Assembly: GCF_901709675.1 (NCBI RefSeq)
Contig: NC_051095.1
Location: 16,785,956 to 16,849,955 of the forward strand
Direction of reading: 5' to 3'
Source of the DNA: Syngnathus acus
Lineage: Eukaryota; Chordata; Actinopteri; Syngnathiformes; Syngnathidae
DNA length: 64,000 nucleotides
Position numbers and translations under genes: made by a program. The first letter of the stretch is position 1. Each line of letters begins with the position of its first letter. Positions 60,601 through 64,000 of the stretch are shown here, one piece after another. The notes beneath the pieces are model-generated. The model was not told where the DNA came from. It saw only the letters and a list, made by a program, of their open reading frames with translations, and did not search any database.

Positions 60601-62493
60601 AATATTACATAATTGGAAATACAATGGAACTGCCTAAGTCCAATGCCACCGATATTGTGCAAGTTGAAATTCTAAAATCAGTAATTGAACTGCTTTCTCA
60701 TATGGTCAATTTCATATTTTTTTCCCATAAATTGGTAATACTGGTAAAATTGGTCGTATGTCCCCATGGCATTTATTTTTTCTCCCATCAGTATTCAATT
60801 TCAAATGTTAAAATGAACTTGAAAACAAACCATCGAACTTTCACGGACACTTGATCCGTCAGGGAATTGTCGTAAAAGTCTGCTTCTGCCTCACTCCCTG
60901 GGAGCCGTACAACGTTGCCTCAAGCTTAAACTTCTGAGAGTTGTTTGTGTGTCTAGACAATAATTATAATGGTGGAATAATTAAATCAGGTATATTTGAG
61001 TAAGGCTGTTAACAATGGATAGCTGTCATGCTTTGGTGCAAACAAAAAGATTATTTTCTGATTATTACAATACTCAGCCATCACGTTGTTTTATGTATTG
61101 CATCAATCAAAGTAGTATCAGCAATAATACCAACTTGAATGAAACAATAAGGTTTTTGATAAGTCAAGCAAGAAGGATGTTTTTTTTTTTAAATCCCCAG
61201 AATTAGTGATTGTGGAAACGCAAGGAATGGGCCTAACAGTGACGAAACAGGACATTGCATTAATAATTGAGGTGCCAAATATTTATGTACATTGATTTAT
61301 TCTGTCACAAGGATACACTGGAGAGAAGAGTTGCGGATGTCGTCCCCAGGCATGGTGGTGGTATTGAGGCGCACGGCACTGGGGAATTGGCTCATCAGTT
61401 GGTTTTGGAAGTCCTCTCTGCGCTCATACTCCTTACCTCGGTGAATGAACACCTTGTTCTGTTGGACAATATACGGCTGTAAAAATTCTTATAACTTGCA
61501 TTTGCTCAGAAATACAATTGTTTTTTTTAACCACCTTAATTTAGCTCTAGCGCTTTTTCATACATTTACATTCTACCCTGCTCTTGTAAAAGCTGAAATT
61601 GATTTTTCTGAAAATTCCTTGGCACAGCAGATTCATTGTAATTGTAAAAAGTTAGGGCACCATTTTCTACTTTCTTAAGCTCCTCTGTGTATTATTGCGT
61701 TATATAGTTCAATTTGTTGAGAATATCAAAGTTTCACTTTACAAATGGGGGAACTATACAACATGAAACACACCCTGAGGAATGGAGGGTATCCCTGCCC
61801 ATAGTAGCCCACTGCAAAGTAGTCTGGTTTGGGCCTCAGAATCTTCATGATGTTCTCATAGAACTTTGCTTGTTTCTCCTGCAGAAAGGAAAAGATAAAT
61901 GCATCCTTCATTGCGTCCATGCACAAGGCTTGAATGGGCGTTCCCCCTTCCCCACATGTTATCTGCTCTCAAAGCTGCACTCAGCAGAATACAGGGAATT
62001 AGGTGAAAATAAAGTGCAAACCTTACAAGGTTATTTCTATAACCAAATAAATTCACTGAGAGAGCAACTGCAGGAGTCCTGTAAGGCAATGAGATTGTTT
62101 TCCCCTCCAATGGTGAGAATAAGAGTAGTCTAACCAAAGAAGGATAGATCATAAGAGTACTAGCCTAAAGGGAAATTAAATAACGGCATGAGGGGCATTA
62201 ACTTAAAAATCGGGGGGTTATGAAATGTTCAGTAATGTCAGTGAATACGTATATTGTAACTACATATGCCTTTTTTTTTCTGAAGAGCAAAATTAGCTTT
62301 AATCTTTAAATACACAAGCGGTAGACTTATCAGTACTCTTTCTTTCAATTCAGAGCACTCTACTCGATCTGACGATTTGTTGATTGAGGCACACGTTACC
62401 AGTCTCTTGCCGAGTAGCTCGTAGTCAAAGATCTCGTTCTCGTACTGATCAGCAAGTTCCTTGCACAGAGTGATGGCCTCTTCCCACATCTAA

Positions 62494-62524
<31 letters not shown>

Positions 62525-63746
62525 CGTGCGTGCGTGCGTGCACGCACGCTTGTCAAAAGAAATAAAAAAAGACAGCAGTGTCCTTCATTACACCATCTGC
62601 TGACAAACAGCCACCGTCTGGCCTCCAGGTCATGTATTTTATGGAAATCTCTGTGACAAATGAAGGAACTCAATCACTGTTTGAGGGAACATAAAGGACT
62701 CAGTGGAGATAGAAAATGAAAGTGCCACCAAGACATGAAAAATTGGCTATAAAATGTCTCATCATAATTTTGCCACTAGTGTGGTGCATTTTTAACTTTC
62801 TAGAAAATACAATTCAACTGGATGGAAAGACCACTTTCACAACTATTGATTTGAGGGAATGGAAGGACATCTATGAACATAACCACTTTAAAGAAAACTA
62901 CATCGTACAAATGTGTTATGGCACAATTCAGACCTTGCCCATGTCAAAATAGTCGATGATGGTGTCCGAGAGCGTTTCTTTGAGCTGTCGCTGGGTTTGA
63001 GAGCCACGGAACTCAAAGTGGCTACACAAATCATCTGACCACTGAAGGAGAAAACACAAACAGAGGACATGTCCCTTTCTTTTTACAATAGAATATAGGT
63101 ATATATTTTTAAAACATATTGATATCGTTCTATCAAAAGCAAAAATGTCATTTAGCCCAGTTATGTTTCCAGTGATATAAAAAGTTGTTTATAAAGGTCA
63201 CAGGCCCCACTTTAGACAGAACTGCATAAAGGAATGCATTGTGCTCTAACGAATGACAAATGTCATTCAGGAAATTATATCATCAAATTATAATCATAAA
63301 TCATTGTTTGAGTCCTGAAAATTACTCCAAAAAGAAGTAGAAGAAAACACACGACTGCACTTTTCAAATGAGCTCTTTGCAACTCAGTCCGTAAGAACTG
63401 CTAGTCTGCTACCAGAATATCCAAAACATTTGCTACCTTCCCTGCATGTGAGTGACTTGCAATGTAGCCTTAATAGCCAAAGTCGTGCCATAAACTGATC
63501 TTTGCGTTTTATCATACAGAGGCCAGACCAGCTATGTGACAAGCGTTTATCCATGCCTATATAACGGTCTCACTCAAGGCGGGCAGACATGTGATTAGAG
63601 AGCAAGACCGGCTATAAACTCAATTCCACTTTATGTGTTCATGTGTTCTGGCTACCTTGAGGAGGCGTGAATGCAGCAGCAATGTGTAAGCCGCCTCAGT
63701 GTAGTTTTCACCCTCCAGGTGAAGGTCTCGCAGCTTGTAAAGATAC
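57324..63746 (-). CDS. dock2: dock2, dedicator of cytokinesis 2 (partial, last 15 exons)
   Basis: DOCK2 is a Rac guanine-nucleotide exchange factor of haematopoietic cells. It acts with ELMO at the leading edge in leukocyte migration and antigen-receptor signalling. Fifteen minus-strand exons join in frame to about 636 residues: most of the catalytic DHR-2 domain (from [20 protein letters not shown] to [15 protein letters not shown]) and the C-terminal tail. DOCK2 rather than DOCK1 or DOCK5 is indicated by [36 protein letters not shown] and FHSDTNLSE. All introns are GT-AG and phases agree throughout. No stop or frameshift occurs. SH3, armadillo and DHR-1 regions lie beyond the right edge. 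The last residues differ from mammals. Confidence 0.95.
57697..57802 (-). CDS. dock2: dock2 exon: SDTNLSEP segment
   Basis: These are 35 codons plus one base, [20 protein letters not shown] to SRSLPTIT. The acceptor is CCCCAG and the donor GTAAAC. Mammalian DOCK2 has the matching SRKHEFMSDTNLSE. Confidence 0.93.
57881..58082 (-). CDS. dock2: dock2 exon: C-terminal polybasic cluster
   Basis: The exon encodes [20 protein letters not shown], then [20 protein letters not shown], ending LDCKR. The Lys/Arg cluster corresponds to the phosphatidic-acid-binding segment that recruits mammalian DOCK2 to the neutrophil leading edge. The acceptor is TTGCAG and the donor GTGAGC. Confidence 0.94.
58357..58484 (-). 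CDS. dock2: dock2 exon: post-DHR-2 linker
   Basis: These are 42 codons plus two bases, [20 protein letters not shown] to ATPTKLTVD. It is Ser/Thr-rich and likely disordered, matching the DDRR..RPRSMLRS region of mammalian DOCK2. The acceptor is TTCCAG and the donor GTAGTT. Confidence 0.92.
58548..58590 (-). mobile_element. Short SINE-tail fragment in a dock2 intron
   Basis: TATACCTTGGACTGGTCGTC and AGCCAATCACAGGGCA match the SINE tail at 56420-56460 in reverse orientation. Confidence 0.5.
58715..58852 (-). CDS. dock2: dock2 exon: end of DHR-2
   Basis: These 46 codons run from [20 protein letters not shown] through [20 protein letters not shown] to GVREL, the last conserved DHR-2 helix. The acceptor is TTGTAG and the donor GTAAGA. 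Confidence 0.95.
59049..59132 (-). CDS. dock2: dock2 exon: [14 protein letters not shown] segment
   Basis: These 28 codons run from [20 protein letters not shown] to DLIAWQ. The acceptor is TGCCAG and the donor GTAGCC. Phase is 0. Confidence 0.95.
59409..59545 (+). repeat. Unclassified dispersed repeat, copy 4
   Basis: AGAGGCACTTTCAATTAAAG, GATGTGTGCTGACTCCCATG, AATGTGATTGTTTAATCCTG and AACAGTGACGTTTTCAGTTA blocks appear in the shared order, inside a dock2 intron. Confidence 0.65.
59736..59912 (-). CDS. dock2: dock2 exon: DHR-2 catalytic core with nucleotide-sensor segment
   Basis: These are 59 codons from [20 protein letters not shown] to GGFAKYEK. It includes [13 protein letters not shown], the invariant DHR-2 stretch around the nucleotide-sensor loop that promotes GDP release from Rac. 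The acceptor is TTCAG and the donor GTGATT. Confidence 0.96.
60058..60144 (-). CDS. dock2: dock2 exon: [14 protein letters not shown] segment
   Basis: These 29 codons run from [20 protein letters not shown] to ATDMKH. The acceptor is AAAG and the donor GTAAGG. Phase is 0. The Cys in LPGILCWFE replaces the usual Arg. Confidence 0.95.
60312..60396 (-). CDS. dock2: dock2 exon: [15 protein letters not shown] segment
   Basis: [20 protein letters not shown] to NNEFA is encoded in phase with both neighbours. The acceptor is GTCTAG and the donor GTGAGT. Confidence 0.95.
60495..60576 (-). CDS. dock2: dock2 exon: [14 protein letters not shown] segment
   Basis: It completes Tyr, then reads [20 protein letters not shown] to PDQII, with two bases of Asn carried over. 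The acceptor is TACAG and the donor GTCAGT. Confidence 0.93.
61317..61458 (-). CDS. dock2: dock2 exon: [15 protein letters not shown] segment
   Basis: These are 47 codons plus one base, [20 protein letters not shown] to [11 protein letters not shown]. The acceptor is CAACAG. The donor GTATCC is chosen because the split Tyr codon then matches YIQCFTV in the next exon. Confidence 0.92.
61774..61878 (-). CDS. dock2: dock2 exon: [14 protein letters not shown] segment
   Basis: These 35 codons run from [20 protein letters not shown] to [10 protein letters not shown], a highly conserved DHR-2 stretch. The acceptor is CTGCAG and the donor GTGTGT. Phase is 0. Confidence 0.95.
62400..62489 (-). CDS. 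dock2: dock2 exon: [12 protein letters not shown] segment
   Basis: These are 30 codons from [20 protein letters not shown] to LLGKRL. Phase is 0 on both sides, so the exon could be skipped without changing frame. The acceptor is TTTAG, directly preceded by a (TG)n run on the minus strand instead of a normal pyrimidine tract. The donor is GTAACG. Confidence 0.95.
62493..62549. repeat. (CA)n plus self-complementary (GTGC)n at a dock2 acceptor
   Basis: A CA run (62493-62524) is followed by GTGCGTGCGTGCGTGCACGCACGC, which can fold on itself. On the minus strand the (TG)n abuts the TTTAG acceptor of the 62400-62489 exon. Confidence 0.92.
62934..63041 (-). CDS. dock2: dock2 exon: [11 protein letters not shown] segment
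   Basis: These 36 codons begin [20 protein letters not shown] and end IIDYFDMGK. Phase is 0 on both sides. The acceptor is TTCAG; the donor GTCTGA (from 62933) is weak beyond the GT. Confidence 0.94.
63656..63746 (-). CDS. dock2: dock2 exon: DHR-2 start ([10 protein letters not shown])
   Basis: One base plus 30 codons, [20 protein letters not shown] to LLLHSRLLK, the opening helices of DHR-2 lobe A. The acceptor is TTCAG and the donor GTAGCC starts at 63655. A long CA/TG repeat lies just upstream in the intron. Confidence 0.95.
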
Positions 63747-63772
63747 CTGAACACACAAACATCACCGAGCGG

Positions 63773-63873
63773 GCGCGTGCACACGCACGCACACACACGC
63801 ACACACACGTACACACGCGCTCGTGTGCACGCACACACACTCACGCGCACACACACACACGAACACACACACG
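63773..63873. repeat. CA-rich microsatellite
   Basis: Imperfect CA repeat with CG steps, lying about 30 bp upstream (minus sense) of the dock2 exon 63656-63746. Confidence 0.93.
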
Positions 63874-64000
63874 CGAAGAGGTTATACGCAAACAATATGT
63901 GAGTCATGCATCATTCCACTAGATGACACTGTTGGACAACCCGATGTATTCATCACATGTCTGTCAATTGTGGGGCACGCAGACGTCAGAGAGACGCAAA
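63874..64000. other. dock2 intron at the window edge
   Basis: No exon signal is seen. The upstream dock2 exons lie beyond the window. Confidence 0.6.

Overview
This window looks like nuclear DNA of a ray-finned (teleost) fish. It carries two vertebrate multi-exon genes with short exons, GT-AG introns and consistent phases, set in AT-rich sequence full of CA, AT and CATC microsatellites, tRNA-derived SINEs, an L2/Rex-type LINE, hAT- and Tigger-like MITEs and a Tf1/sushi-type LTR retrotransposon. I cannot name the species from the sequence.

Layout. (1) About 1-25,800, minus strand: the 5' two thirds of a trpc7 cation-channel gene. Seven exons can be read (25,559 down to 4,673): an N-terminal exon, the ankyrin-repeat exon, the linker region and transmembrane segments S1 to S5. 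The pore, TRP box and C-terminal exons must lie left of base 1. A CpG-rich stretch around 25,600-25,800 is the likely promoter. (2) About 25,800-57,300: roughly 31 kb with no cellular gene that I can recognise, occupied by mobile elements. These are a young 2.5-kb LTR element with 409-bp LTRs that look identical and a 5-bp target duplication, holding only gag (28,471-31,000); a 5'-truncated LINE with an intact reverse-transcriptase reading frame (about 35,060-36,880); two SINEs with target duplications; a hAT MITE with an 8-bp target duplication; a palindromic foldback MITE; tandem duplications; and satellite-like simple repeats. (3) About 57,324-63,746, minus strand: the last 15 exons of dock2, encoding much of the DHR-2 Rac-GEF domain and the C-terminal tail with a conserved polybasic cluster. 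The 5' part lies right of base 64,000.

The two cellular genes share orientation but have no known functional coupling: TRPC7 is a diacylglycerol-gated cation channel, and DOCK2 is a leukocyte Rac exchange factor. I found no prokaryote-type operon, CRISPR array, rRNA or free-standing tRNA gene. The most notable novelty candidate is the compact gag-only LTR element: its primer-binding site is complementary to its own predicted RNA 5' end (self-priming), and its transcribed R region carries three 47-bp repeats. Others are a four-copy dispersed repeat family that I cannot classify, an extended trpc7 N-terminus, and a UG-repeat acceptor next to a frame-neutral dock2 exon.
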